Origin: Mytilus trossulus
Lineage: Eukaryota; Mollusca; Bivalvia; Mytilida; Mytilidae
Length of the DNA stretch: 64,000 bases
NCBI RefSeq assembly: GCF_036588685.1
Contig: NC_086381.1
Location: 64,363,436 to 64,427,435 of the forward strand
Direction: 5' to 3'
Made by a program: the position numbers and the translations under genes. Below, piece after piece: positions 13,199 through 25,499 of the stretch. Position 1 is the first letter of the stretch. Every line of letters begins with the position of its first letter. Under the pieces are notes generated by a model. That model searched no databases. It was not told the DNA's origin and saw only the letters and a program-made list of their open reading frames with translations.

Positions 13199-15780
13199 AA
13201 CATGGATTTTCATACTTTTCTACAGCAATTTCATTTATATATTGATTTTACAGAATGCCAGGTTGATACATAGTTTGGTGTATTGCTGTCATTCTTACGG
13301 ATTTAAAAAAAGGTTAAATTTAAAAAAGCTCAAATTTTCAGTGTAGGCTAAATAGAGATAGTCATCTTTAAATTTTTTTATAACTTTTTCAAATCAACAT
13401 GGATTTTAAAACTTAAGAGCTATTTCTTTTATATATTGATCTTATAGAATGCCAAGTTGTTTGGTAGTTTGGTGTGTTGCTGTCAGTCTTATGGATTTAA
13501 TAAAAGGTTTAAGAAAAAGCTCAAATTTTCAGTTTCAGGTTATTTCAAGATAGTCATCTTTAAATTTTTTCATAACTTATTCAAACTCTACTACTATATC
13601 ATTATACGACCGCAAAATTTGAAAAATTTTTCGTCGTATATTGCTATCATACTGGCGTCGTCGTCGTCGTCGTCGTCCGAATACTTTTAGTTTTCGCACT
13701 CTAACTTTAGTAAAAGTGAATAGAAATCTATGAAATTTTAACACAAGGTTTATGACCACAAAAGGAAGGTTGGTATTGATTTTGGGTGTTTTGGTCCCAA
13801 CATTTTAGGAATTAGGGGCCAAAAAGGGCCCAAATAAGCATTTTCTTGGTTTTCGCACTATAACTTTAGTTTAAGCTTATAGAAATCTATGAAATTTTGA
13901 CACAAGGTTTATGACCACAAAAGAAAGGTTGGGATTGATTTTGGGAGTTTTGGTTTCAACAGTTTAGGAATTAGGGGCCAAAAAAGGGCCCAAATAAGCA
14001 TTTTTCTTGGTTTTTGCACCATAACGTTAGTATAAGGAAATAGAAATCTATGAAATTTAAACACAAGGTTTATGACCATAAAAGGAAGGTTGGTATAGAT
14101 TTTGGGAGATTTGGTCCCAACAGTTTAGAAATAAGGGGCCCAAAGGGTCCAAAATTAAACTTTGTTTGATTTCATCAAAATTGAATAATTGGGGTTCTTT
14201 GATATGCTGAATCTAACTGTGTATGTAAATTTTTAACTTTTGGTCCCGTTTTCAAATTGGTTTACATTTAGGTCCAAAGGGTCCAAAATTAAACTTAGTT
14301 TGATTTTGACAAAAAATGAATCGGTTGGGTTCTTTGATATGCTGAATCTAAAAATGTACTTAGATTCTTGATTATTGGCCCCGTTTTCAAGTTGGTCCAA
14401 ATCGGGGTCCAAAATTAAACTTTGTTTGAATTCATCAAAAATTGAATATATGGGGTTCTTTGATATGCCAAATCTAACTGTGTATGTAGATTCTTCATTT
14501 TTGGTCCTGTTTTCAAATTGGTCTACATTAAAGTCCAAAATTAAACTTAGTTTGATTTTAACAAAAATTGAAATCTTGGGGTTCTTTGATATGCTGAATC
14601 CAAACGTGTTCTTAGATTTTTGATTATGGGCCCAGTTTTCAAGTTGGTCCAAATCAGGATCTAAAATTATTATATTAAGTATTGTGCAATAGCAAGTCTT
14701 TTCAATTGCACAGTATTGCGCAATGGCAAGAAATATCTAATTGCACAATATTGTGAAATAGCAAAATTTTTTTTTTAATTAGAGTTATCCTTCTTTGTTC
14801 AGAATAGTTTGCAAGAAATATCTAATTTCACAATATTGTGCAATAGCAAGATTTTTTTTTAATTGGAGTTATCTTTCTTTGTCCAGAATCAACAAGAAAT
14901 ATCTAATTTCACAATATTGTGCAATAGCAAGAATTTTTTTTAATTGGAGTTATCTTTCTTTGTCCAGAATAACAAGAAATATCTAATTTCACAATATTGT
15001 GCAATAGCTAGAATATTTTTTAATTGGAGTTATCTTTCTTTGTCCAGAATCAACTTAAATCTTTGTTATATACAATATACAATGTATATTCACTTTTTAC
15101 TACCAACTGATAAATTAAAATAATCTTTACTATTCAGTGATAACAAGCAGTTTTTTTTACATCTTAATATATAATGATGTATTTAAATGAGTAGTTATTG
15201 TTGCAAACTCCATTAGAAATTTTAATTGAGATTAGTTTTGGAATAAGGGAAAGGGGGATGTGATTAAAAAAATTGGGTTCAATTTTTCTCATTTGAAATT
15301 TCATAAATAAAAAGAAAATTTCTTCAAACATTTTTTTGAGAGGATTTATATTAACTATTATAGAGGAACACATTCATTCTGTGTCAGAAACCTATGCTGT
15401 GTCAACTATTTAATCACAATCCAAATTTAGAGCTGAATCCAGCTTGAATGTTGTGTCCATACTTGCCCCAACCGTTCAGGGTTCAACCTATGCGGTCGTA
15501 TAAAGCTACGCCCTGCGGAGCATCTGGTTTTTATGTTGATCTTACTGAATGCCAGGCTATTTAGTATTTTGTTTTTTTTTGCTTTCATTTTTATTTATTT
15601 TAATTAATAGGTTAAAAAAAAGCTACAATTTAAAGTTTAGACTAAATTCAGATGGTCACCTTTAATTTTTTTTATAACTTTTTCAAATCAACTTAGATTT
15701 TTATATAACTGTACAGCTATCTCATTTATATGTTGATCTTACAGAATTTAAGGTTGTTTGAAAGTTAGGTGTTTAGCTGT
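13199..15780. repeat. About 196-bp tandem repeat, interrupted by family 1 copy D
   Basis: Units start 'tcaacatggatttt' at about 13199 and 13395 and continue 'attgatcttacagaatgccagg.. ttggtgtattgctgtc'. A further unit begins near 13582, is cut at 13603 by copy D, resumes at 15528 ('ttatgttgatcttactgaatgcc') and is followed by another from about 15689. The flanking sequence therefore shows the empty site for copy D. Confidence 0.65.
13603..15527 (+). mobile_element. Family 1 Helitron-like element, copy D (full length)
   Basis: Left end TATACGACCGCA with the GTCGTATA hairpin arm, CGTC microsatellite, about 165-bp and 140-bp tandem modules, and right end TGCGGTCGTATA, stem, CTGG at 15524-15527. 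A local expansion of a 62-bp unit ('cacaatattgtgcaatagcaag.. ttatctttctttgtccagaat', about 14820-15045) is specific to this copy. It is inserted within an older 196-bp tandem repeat. Confidence 0.78.
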
Positions 15781-16973
15781 CAAATTTAGGGAATTAATTA
15801 ATAGGAGAAAAAGGATGCATCAAAGTCAAAAACATGTCTGCCTATATTTGCTTAAAAAGACCATAATTTCTTTTTTGAAAAGTAGAATAGATAAAGGGAC
15901 ATCAGTATTTGAACTATAAACATGCTCTAGCTGTTATTAGGACAGTATTTAGTAATTCAGCAAAGGATAATATGTTTACTAGTCCAAGAGTTATTGTCCC
16001 TTAATTTAAATTATTTCCTTTATTTTAAATCAATATTGTATTTGAGGCTGCACATATAAAATCAAATCTGTGCATGTATATTCATACTGGTTTTAAAAAA
16101 CAATAAAATGTATGGTTCTGATACACACATGAATATATACATATATATGGAATTAACTAGCAGATTTTAAATATTGTATTAACACCAAAGTCTATATATT
16201 CTTTGATATCAAGACATAAAAATTTAAAAACTTTAAAATAGAATAAGAACCTAAATCATTTTTGATTGTCTTATAGTTTTAGAGGGGCAAGGACTTTTTT
16301 TATAGATTTTTTTAGATGGGCAAGTTCTTTTTTTCAGAATTTAAAAGGATTGGCATTAACTTTTTTAATGAAACAATATTAAGAATGCACCGGCCCATCC
16401 ATCTGGTAAATATTGAACGGTCCCTTATTTGCCTTCTTCAAGGAGTAGATCAGTTAAAATTTCCAGACAAATTCCAAGACTACCATATTTGATCTGTGTT
16501 AATCTGATAAAAATGAAGTTAAAGTCTGTTTGATTTATTCATAGATTAGGTAGGACATATACTTATTTAGTAGATATTTCATATAGGACAGAAACTTTTT
16601 TTGGTATATTCAGAGTTTTTTTTTAAGGGAGAAATATGAATTGCACCGGTCCCCCCCTCCCCCCCCCCCCCAATAAATATTGACCAGTCCCTTACTAACC
16701 CCATATATATATATCGTATTTGGTCACTAGCATACCGTGTAACGAAGTTATCTTACCAACAATTTTCACATACATTATTATTTGACTAGCTGCCTATCAA
16801 AATGATTAAGTTTTCAATACTTAGTATTTAGATCCTACTTTCATTTGACTATACAGAAAACGAAGTTATAGGGAAAACGGTACTATTACATTTTCCCAGC
16901 ATTAGGTTGGCCTTTTGTAATTGAAGTCAACTTAGGAGCACCGTGATTGGATTTAAGGGTACAATATATTTTT
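15781..16973. other. Spacer with C-rich tract and a duplicated dispersed repeat
   Basis: An interrupted C tract lies at 16651-16671. Sequence at about 16705-16870 ('ttggtcactagcat.. gtgtaacgaa..') is shared with about 21465-21620. No gene recognised. Confidence 0.4.
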
Positions 16974-18596
16974 TATACGACCGCACAATTTGAAAAAATT
17001 TTCTTCGTATATTGCTATCAAGTGGCGTCGTCATCTGCGTCATCGTTGTCCGAATACTTTTAGTTTTCGCACTCTAACTTTAGTAAAAAAGAATAGAAAT
17101 CTATGAAATTTTAACACAAGGTTTATGACCACAAAAAGAAGGTTGGGATTGATTTTGGGAGTTTTGGTCCCAACATTATAGGAATTAGGGGCCAAAAAGG
17201 GCCCAAATAAGCATTTTCTTGGTTTTCACACTATAACTTTAGTTTAAGTTAATAGAAATCTATGAAATTTTGACACAAGGTTTATGACCACAAAAGAAAG
17301 GTTGGGATTGATTTTGGGAGTTGAGTTGAATAATTGGGGTTCTTTGATATGCCGAATCTAACTGTGTATGTAGATTCTCAATTTTTGGTCCCGTTTTCAA
17401 ATTGGTCTATATTAAGGTCCAAAGGGTCCAAAATTAAACTTAGTTTGATTTTAACAAAAATTGAATCCTTGGAGTTCTTTGATATGCTGAATCTAAAAAC
17501 TTACTTAGATTTTTTATTATTGGCCCAGTTTTCAAGTTGGTCCAAATCGGGGTCCAAAATTAAACTTTGTTTGATTTCATCAAAAATTGAATAATTGAGG
17601 TTCTTTGATATGCCAAATCTAACTGTGTATGTAGATTCTTAATTTTTGATCCCGTTTTAAAATTGGTCTACATTAAAGTCCAAAGGGTCCAAAATTAAAC
17701 TAAGTTTGATTTTAACAAAAATTGAATTCTTGGGCCTCTTTGATATGCTGAATCTAAACATGTACTTAGATTTTTGATTATGGGCCCAGTTTTCAAGTTG
17801 GTCCAAATCAGGTTCCAAAATTATTATATTAAGTATTGTGCAATAGCAAGAAATTTTCAATTGCACAGTATTCAGCAATAGCAAGAAATCTTCAATTGCA
17901 CAGTATTGTGCAATAGCAAGAAATCTTCAATTGCACAGTATTGTGCAATAGCAAATATTTTCAATTGCACAGTTTTGCACAATAGCAAGAAATATCTAAT
18001 TGCACAATATTGTGCAATAGCAAGAAATTCCAATTGGATTTCAATTGGAGTTATCTTTCGTTGTCCAGAATAGTAGTTGAATCAACTTAAATCATTGTTT
18101 TATACAATATACAATGTATATTCACTTTTACTACCAACTGATAGATTAAAACAATCTTTACCATTCAGTGATAACAAGCACTTTTTTTACATTTTAATAT
18201 TTTATGATGTATTTAAATGAGTAGTTATTGTTGCAAACTTCATTAGAAATTTGAATTGAGATCAGTTTTGAAATAAGGGAAAGGGTGATGTGAAAAAAAA
18301 ATTGGGGGGTCAATTTTTTTCATTTCAGATTTCATAAATAAAAAGAAAATTTTTTCAAACATTTTTTGGAGAGGATTAATATTCAACAGCATAGTGAATT
18401 GCTCAAAGGCAAAAAAAAAATTTTAAGTTCATTAGACCACATTCATTCTGTGTCAGAAACCTATGCTGTGTCAACTATTTAATCACAATCCAAATTTAGA
18501 GCTGAATCCAGCTTGAATGTTGTGTCCATACTTGCCCCAACCGTTCAGGGTTCAACCTCTGCGGTCGTATAAAGCTGCGCCCTGCAGAGCATCTGG
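16974..18596 (+). mobile_element. Family 1 Helitron-like element, copy E
   Basis: Left end TATACGACCGCA, degenerate microsatellite, fewer about 165-bp units than copies A and D (an internal deletion near 17322), about 140-bp units, then five to six 36-bp 'caatagcaagaaatcttcaattgcacag' units (17835-18030). The right end is TGCGGTCGTATA, a stem and CTGG at 18593-18596. Confidence 0.75.
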
Positions 18597-19978
18597 GATA
18601 TTTATCTATGAATAACTGCAGTGTTTATATTTACAATATAAATTTAAAAACCTATTGAAATATTTTCAAGAGAATTATTCGAAAAGACTTTCAAAATTTT
18701 ATAAATTTGGTGCAAAATGACCGTGGGCATGGATAACATAAACCAGCTCCGTTGGAAATTGGTCATGATACTATTTGGCTTCAATTTTTAAAAAAGAGAA
18801 ATAAAGTACTATATATATATTATAACACCACACATAACTGTTTTATCCAGGTTTTTATTATAAAAAAGTGGTAAAATTAGAAAATGTTAGTATTGTCGCC
18901 TATGGCAGAATAAATAGTACCGTTTGGGAAAACTATAGGGATATAGTAATAACTTTTAAGCTTCTTCTGGTCTTGGCTCCGTATGAACCTCCTTTAAATA
19001 GGAGCACCACCATGAGTTATGGTGTATAAGGGAGCACATTTGGAGCCTTTATTGGTACAGATTAATGTGAGCATTTGCCTACCCAATTCCCCAGCCAGGT
19101 CGTGACGGGTCTTATTACCAGAAAGTTTATCTTCCCCAAACATAATACAATGCAATCAAATAAAACATACTAAACTCACACACTCACCTGATTCGCTCAG
19201 CCCTCAAAGTATAAAAAAGTGCAAAACTATATACATAAAATTGAACAAGGTCACCCCGGATGTCCCACACATGCCGTGGCAAAACACGCTAAGGTAATAA
19301 AGAGGATTTGGTTAGGACAAAATACATATCAAAACCGACACTGTCAAATGCCCTGCTTTATCAATGGTAGAGGAAAGCCGAAAATCCTACTGAATAGGAT
19401 ATCTGAAAGAAACTACCGATCCATTAGGAAAACAGCAAGAACTCTCAGACTACAAAAGATAGGTCTGATAGTTTCCAAAGGAAACTCAGTACTAATGGAT
19501 CCCAAATGGGGAGAGCACATGTCTCAAACAAACCTGAAAATATCTGCAGGGGTTTTCCTCAACAAGAACATAATGACCGAAAATGAAAGTATATAATCTA
19601 TGGATGATAAAATGCATCCAAGAAAACAATTTAGAAAAACTGATTTGGATGATGTTGATGGATTCTCTCTGCAAAAATTTCACGTCCACTCTCATCGACA
19701 TCCGACATAAGTAATTAATCTTTTAATTTGTTCTATGAATTTATTTCAATCGTTCATTTCATGGATCAATTTCTCCTTCTTTTGAAAGCTTTCCAGTTTT
19801 CTTTTTTGTTTTGATAGGGAAGTAACTCCTTTATGCCAACAATAACATTGTAACCTTCAATTATGTTTGATGAATTTATTTTAATCTTTTAACATCAATT
19901 TCGTCGTCTGTTAAATCCGTTCAGATTTTTCTTCAACACTGTGTTGTTTTTGAAAAGGGTTGTGCCACATCCTTTTTA
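18597..19978. other. Spacer between family 1 and family 2 elements
   Basis: Contains one unassigned open frame (19219-19596) and, at its right end, part of an older dispersed repeat ('ttttgatagggaagtaactcc', from about 19805). Related pieces of that repeat occur at 21266-21738, 23548-23590 and 25066-25265. Confidence 0.4.
19219..19596 (+). CDS. Unassigned 125-residue open frame
   Basis: The frame runs from ATG to TAA and encodes a basic peptide (starts MQNYIHKIEQGH). I recognise no domain in it. Its composition is less AT-driven than nearby random frames (many K, R, N, Q and several C, H, P), which is why it is listed. There is no evident promoter, splice context or paralogue in the window. 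It may be a fragment of a mobile-element protein or a chance frame. Confidence 0.15.
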   Translation: MQNYIHKIEQGHPGCPTHAVAKHAKVIKRIWLGQNTYQNRHCQMPCFINGRGKPKILLNRISERNYRSIRKTARTLRLQKIGLIVSKGNSVLMDPKWGEHMSQTNLKISAGVFLNKNIMTENESI

Positions 19979-21265
19979 AGCTCTCCTGGCCCGTAGGGCC
20001 AAGTGAGCTTTTCTCATCACTTGGCGCCCGGCGTCCGGCGTCGTCCGTCGTCCTGCGTCCGTCGTCCCTCGTCGTTAACTTTTACAAAAATCTTCTCCTC
20101 TGAAACTGCTGGGCCAAATTAATCCAAACTTGGCCATAATCATCATTGGGGTATCTAGTTTTAAAATTGTGTGGCGTGACCCCGCCAACCAACCAAGATG
20201 GCCGCTACAGTTAAAAATAGAACACAGGGGTAAAATGCAGTTTTTGGCTTATAACTCAAAAACCAAAGCATTTAGAGCAAATCTGACATGGGGTAAAAAT
20301 GTTCATCAGGTCAAGATCTATCTGCCCTGAAATTTTCAGATGAATCAGACAACCTGTTGTTGGGTTGCTGCCCCTGAATTGGTAATTATAGGGAAATTTT
20401 GCTGTTTTTGGTTATTATCTTGAATATTATTATAGATAGAGATAAACTGTTAACAACAATAATGTACAGCAAAATAAGATCTACAAATAAGTCAACATAA
20501 TCAAAGTGGTCAGTTTACCCCTTTAGGAGTTATTGCCCTTTATAGTAAATTTTTAACCATTTTTCGTAAATCTTAGTAATCTTTTACAAAAATCTTCTTC
20601 TCTGAAACTACCAGGCCAAATTCAAACAAACTTGGCCGCAATCATCATTGGGGTATCTAGTTTAAAAAATGTGTGGCGTGACCCGGCCAACCAACCAAGT
20701 TGGCCGTCATGGCTAAAAATAGAACATAGGGGTAAAATGCAGTTTTTGGCTTATAACTCAAAAACCAAAGCATTTAGAGCAAATCTAACAGGGAGTGAAA
20801 TTGTTTATCAGGTCAAGATCTATCTGCCATGAAATGTTCAGATGGATCGGACAAACCGCTGTTTGGTTGATGCCCCTGAATTAGTCATTTTAAGGAAATT
20901 TCGCCGTTTTTTGTTATTATCTTGAATATTATTATAGATAGAGATAAACTGTAAAGAGCAAAAATGTACAGCAAAGTAAGACTTAAAAATAAGTCAACAT
21001 GACCTAAATGGTCAATTGACCCCATAAGGAGTTATTGCCCTTTAAAGTCAATATTTAACAATTTTCATAAAATTTGTAAATTTTAATTAACATTTTCGAC
21101 TGAAACTCTTAGGCCAAGTTCAATATAGATAGAATGTTTGTAAGCAGTCAGAATGTTCAGTAATCACCATCACCAAAACACAATTTTGTCATGAATTCAA
21201 ATGCATCCTTTGTTTAATATTCACATAGACCAAGGTGAGCGACACAGGCTCTTTGGAGCCTCTAG
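19979..21265 (+). mobile_element. Family 2 Helitron-like non-autonomous element, copy G1 (two core units)
   Basis: The left end folds as a hairpin, AGCTC.CCTGGCCC with GGGCCAAGTGAGCT. It is followed by CGTCC/CGTCG microsatellite. The core has two about 504-bp units, each starting 'cttttacaaaaatcttctcctctgaaactac' (about 20080 and 20584) and containing 'caaccaaccaagatggccg'. The right end has AAGGTGAGC, an inverted copy of the left arm, then a stem (AGGCTC-tttg-GAGCCT) and CTAG at 21262-21265, followed by T. The open frames are parts of the core unit and not genes. Confidence 0.75.
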
Positions 21266-21738
21266 TTTGAAAGAGGGATAGCCCTAAATATTTTAGGGCA
21301 CCCTATACAAAATATACATAGTCACCACGTGCAGTCATTTATAACCAATCATTTCCCTATAAATCTATAGGAGGTAAGATAATATTAGTTACATGGTGAA
21401 TAAGCGATCTAATTCGATATACATGGGGTCAGTAAATCCCATATGGAATTTACTGACACCATATATATCGTATTAGGTCACTAGCACAGCGTGTAACGAA
21501 TTTATCTTACTGATTATCTTCACAAGTGGTATTTTGACTAGCGGCCTATCAAAGTGATCAAGTCTTCAATACTTAGTATTCAGATCCTAGTTCTATTTGT
21601 CTATTTGTATACAGAAAACAAATGCCAACCATATAAACAACTCATTTGCTTTAAATTTGTTTTATGAATTTATTTCAATCGTTCACTACATGTATTATTT
21701 TCTTTGTCTGTAAATCCTTTCAAGGCAGATTTCTTTTT

Positions 21739-23547
21739 AGCTCACCTGGTCCAAAGGGCCAAGTGAGCTTTTCTCATCACTTGGCGTCCGTCGTCGTCCT
21801 GCGTCCGTTGCCGGCATCCGTCGTCCGGTGTCCGTAAACTTTTACAAAAATCTTCTCCTCTGAAACTACTGGCCCAAATTTAACCAAACATGGCCAAAAT
21901 CATTATTAGGGTATCTAGTTTAAAAATTGTGTCCGGTGACCCGGCCAACCCAACCAAGATGGCCGCCATGGCTACAAATAGAACATAGGGGTAAAAGGCA
22001 GTTTTTTGCTTATAACTCAAAAACCAAAGTATTTAGAGCAAATCTGACACGGGGTAAAATTGTTAATCAGGTAAAGATCTATCTGCCTTTACATTTTCAG
22101 ATGAATCGGACAACCCGTTGTTGGGTTGCTGCCCCTGAATTGGTAATTTTAAGGAAATTTTGCTGATTTTGGTTATTATCATGAATATTATTATAGATAG
22201 ACATAAACTGTAAAGAGCAAAAATGTTCAGCAAAGTAAGATTTACAAATAAGTCAACATGACCGAAATGGTCAGTTGACCCCTTTAGGAGTTATTGCCCT
22301 TTATAGTAGATTTTTAACCATTTTTCGTAAATCTTTAATTATCTTTTACAAAAATCTTCTCCTCTGAAACTACAGGACCAAATTGAACCAAACTTGGCCA
22401 CGATCATCATTGTGGTATTTAGTTTGAAATTGTGTCCGGTGACCCGGCCAACCAACCAAGATGGCCACCATGACTAAAAATAGAACATAGGGGTAAAATC
22501 AGTTTTTGGCTTATAACTCAAAATCCAAAACATTTAGAGCAAATCTGACACGGGGTAAAATTGTTTATCAGGTCAAGATCTATTTGCCCTGACATTTTCA
22601 GATGAATCGGACAACCCATTGTTGGGTTGCTGCTGCTGAATTGGTAATTTTAAGGATATTTTGCCGTTTTTGGTTATTATCTTGAATATAAGTATAGATA
22701 GAGACAAATTGTAAACAGTAAAAATATTCAGCAAAGTAAGATTTACAAATAAGTCAACATGACCGAAATGGTCAGTTGACCCCTTTAGGAGTTATTGCCC
22801 TTTATAGTCAATTTTTAACCATTTTCCGTAAATCTTAGTCATCTTTTACAAAAATCTTTTCCTCTGAAACTACTTGGCCAAATTAATTCAAACTTGGCCA
22901 CAATCATCTTTTTGGTATGTAGTTTAAAAAATGTGTTTGGTGACCCGACCATCCAACCAAGACGGCTAAAAATAGAACATAAAGGTAAAACGAGTTTTTG
23001 GCTAATAACTTCAAAACCAAAGCATTTAGATCAAATTTGATTGTGATTAAATTGTTTATCAGGTTAAGATCTATCTGTCCTGAAATTTTCAGATGGATTG
23101 GACAACCTGTTGTTAGGTTGCTGCCCCTGAATTGGTAATTAAAAGGAAATTTTGCAGTTTTTTGTTATTTTATTTTGTATCTTGAATATTATTATAGATA
23201 GAGATAAACTGTAAACAGCAATAATGTACAGCAAAGTAAGACCTAAAAATAAGTCAAGATGACCAAAATGGTTAATAGACCTCCTAAGGATTTTTTTCCC
23301 CCTTTATAGTCAGTTTTTAACAATTTTCATAAAATTTGTGAATTTTTATTGACATTTTCCACTGAAACTACTGGGCCAAGATCATTATAGATAGAGTTAA
23401 TTGTAAGCAGCAAGAATGTTCAGTAAAGTAAGATGTACAAACACATCAACATCACCAAAACACAATTTTGTCATGAATCTATCTGCGTCTATTGTTTAAT
23501 ATTCACATAGACCAAGGTGAGCGACACAGGCTCTTTAGAGCCTCTAG
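21739..23547 (+). mobile_element. Family 2 Helitron-like element, copy G2 (three core units)
   Basis: Same ends as G1: AGCTCACCTGG hairpin at the left; AAGGTGAGC, AGGCTC-ttta-GAGCCT stem and CTAG (23544-23547) at the right. Three core units of about 505 bp begin near 21838, 22344 and 22848. The length difference from G1 is one core unit. Confidence 0.78.
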
Positions 23548-23589
23548 TTTTTGTTTTGAAAGGAAATAATTCCTTTATGCCAATAATAA

Positions 23590-24503
23590 CAACAAAAAAT
23601 TGAATTCTTGGGCTTCTTTGATATGCTGAATCTAATCATGTACTTAGATTTTTGATTATGGGCCCAGTTTTCAAGTTGGTCCAAATCAGGATCCAAAATT
23701 ATTATAATAAGTATTGTGCAATAGCAAGAAATTTTCAATTGCACAGTACTCAGCAATAGCAAGAAATCTTCAATTGCGAAGTATTGTGCAATAGCAAGAA
23801 ATTTTCAATTGCACAGTATTGCGCAATAGCAAGAAATCTTCAATTGCACATTATTGTGCAAGAGCAAGTATTTTCAATTGCACAGTATTGCGCAATAGCA
23901 AGAAATATCTAATTGCACAATATTGTGCAATAGCAAGAAATTTCAATTGGAGTTATCTTTCTTTGTCCAGAATAGTAGTTGAATCAACTTAAATCATTGT
24001 TTTATACAATGTATATTCACTTTTACTACCAACTGATAAATTAAAACAATCTTTACCATTCAGTGATAACAAGCACTTTTTTTACATTTTAATATTTTAT
24101 GATGTATTTAAATGAGTAATTATTGTTGCAAACGCCATTAGAAATTTGAATTGAGATCGGTTTTGGAATAAAGGAAAGGGGGATATGAAAAAAAAAATTG
24201 GGGGGGGGGGGGGGGGTCAATTTTTCTCATTTCAGATTTCATAAATAAAAAGAAAATTTTTTCAAACATTTTTTTGAGAGGATTTATATTCAACAGCATA
24301 GTGAATTGCTCAAAGGCAAAACAAAAATTTTAAGTTCATTAGACCACATTCATTCTGTGTCAGAAACCTATGCTGTGTCAACTATTTAATCACAATCCAA
24401 ATTTAGAGCTGAATCCAGCTTGAATGTTGTGTCCATACTTGCCCCAACCGTTCAGGGTTCAACCTCTGCGGTCGTATAAAGCTGCGCCCTGCTGAGCATC
24501 TGG
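23590..24503 (+). mobile_element. Family 1 Helitron-like element, copy F (5'-truncated)
   Basis: Starts within an about 140-bp unit ('ttgaattcttgggcttctttgatatgc'). It has six to seven 36-bp 'caatagcaagaaatcttcaattgcacag' units (about 23705-23945), a 17-G tract at 24200-24216, and the normal right end TGCGGTCGTATA, stem and CTGG (24500-24503). The left half is absent. Confidence 0.7.
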
Positions 24504-24519
24504 TTGTGTTTTTGTCTGT

Positions 24520-25065
24520 TTTTCTCATACTTTATGAAATAGGTCTACTGTATTTGTTGTAATGAATGATTGTAAGGTGTACATGTCTAGCGAGCAGATG
24601 TCATCTGACCTTGACCTCATTTTCACGGTTCAATGGTCAAAGTTAAGTTTTTTTATTTCTTGTCTTTTTATCTAATACTTTATGCCATAGGTCAACTATA
24701 TTTGGTGTATGGCAATATTTTATGATTTATATGTCAGTGATGCAGGTTTTATTATACGTGACCTCATTTTCATGGTTCATTGCACAGTGTTAAGTTTTTG
24801 TGTTTTGGTCTATTTTTCTTAAACTATAAGTAATATGTCAACTATATTTATTGTATGGAAGCATTGTTAGCTGTACATGTCTGCCTGGCATGGGTTATCT
24901 GACTTTGACCTCATTTTTATGGTTCATTGGTCTTTGTTTAGTTATCTTGGTTAATGTTAAGTTTATGTGACAGTTGTAATAAAGCTTTATACTTAGGACT
25001 ATCAACATAATATCAATGATTAGTAAAGAAGGCGAGACATTTCTGTGTGTGCACTCTTGTGAAGG
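24520..25065. repeat. Tandem dispersed repeat, about 185-bp units
   Basis: Three diverged units, each containing 'gacctcatttt.atggttcattg', 'ttaagtttttgtgttttg' and 'ctttatg..ataggtcaactatatttggtgtatgg'. It ends with 'aaggcgagacatttctgtgtgtgcactcttg'. I recognise this as a repeat abundant in mussel genomes. Non-coding. Confidence 0.6.
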
Positions 25066-25466
25066 GTTGTGGCATCTTTTTTGTTTTGAAAGGGAAGTTA
25101 CTCCTTACTAACCCATTTGGTTACTTACCATGTATGGTGACTAACCATATGTGTTTAGGGCACCCTTTAATATCAAATATACATGGTCACCAGGTGTAGT
25201 CCTTTAACCAATCATATCTCTATAAACCTGTAGGAGGAAAGATAATAGGTAATATAGATATGCTAAGAGAACAACAACCGTTTCAAATTAAAAAAGTATA
25301 CAGTTCATCTATTTATTATTTTATATGATGCAATTAATCAACGGTAGTGGAATTTCAAATATGTCTTTACAAATGAAAATATACTTATTCTTAAATTCAT
25401 ATTCTGAAATATACTTCCATATACTAAAAGAATACCTACAATAAGCTATCATTTCATAATTTTCAG
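25066..25466. other. Region upstream of the GIMAP start exon
   Basis: Contains part of an old dispersed repeat (25066-25265, related to 21266-21385). No promoter or 5' UTR exon could be identified, though one is expected because the start exon is preceded by a splice acceptor. Confidence 0.35.
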
Positions 25467-25499
25467 ATGGGATCGAGTCAATCCACCATTTCTAAAAAT
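25467..25499 (+). CDS. GIMAP-like gene, start exon (class S) with N-myristoylation motif
   Basis: A 33-nt exon encodes MGSSQSTISKN. It is bounded by 'aattttcag' and 'gtgagtaaaat'. Gly2, a small residue at position 3 and Ser at position 6 fit the N-myristoyltransferase consensus (G-not EDRKHPFYW-x-x-STAGCN-not P), so the protein may be lipid-anchored to membranes. It differs from the other micro-exons in length and peptide but shares the same donor and phase 0. ATG is the first codon after the acceptor, implying an upstream non-coding exon. It lacks the repeat module found upstream of the nine other micro-exons. Its role as the translation start is inference. Confidence 0.65.
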
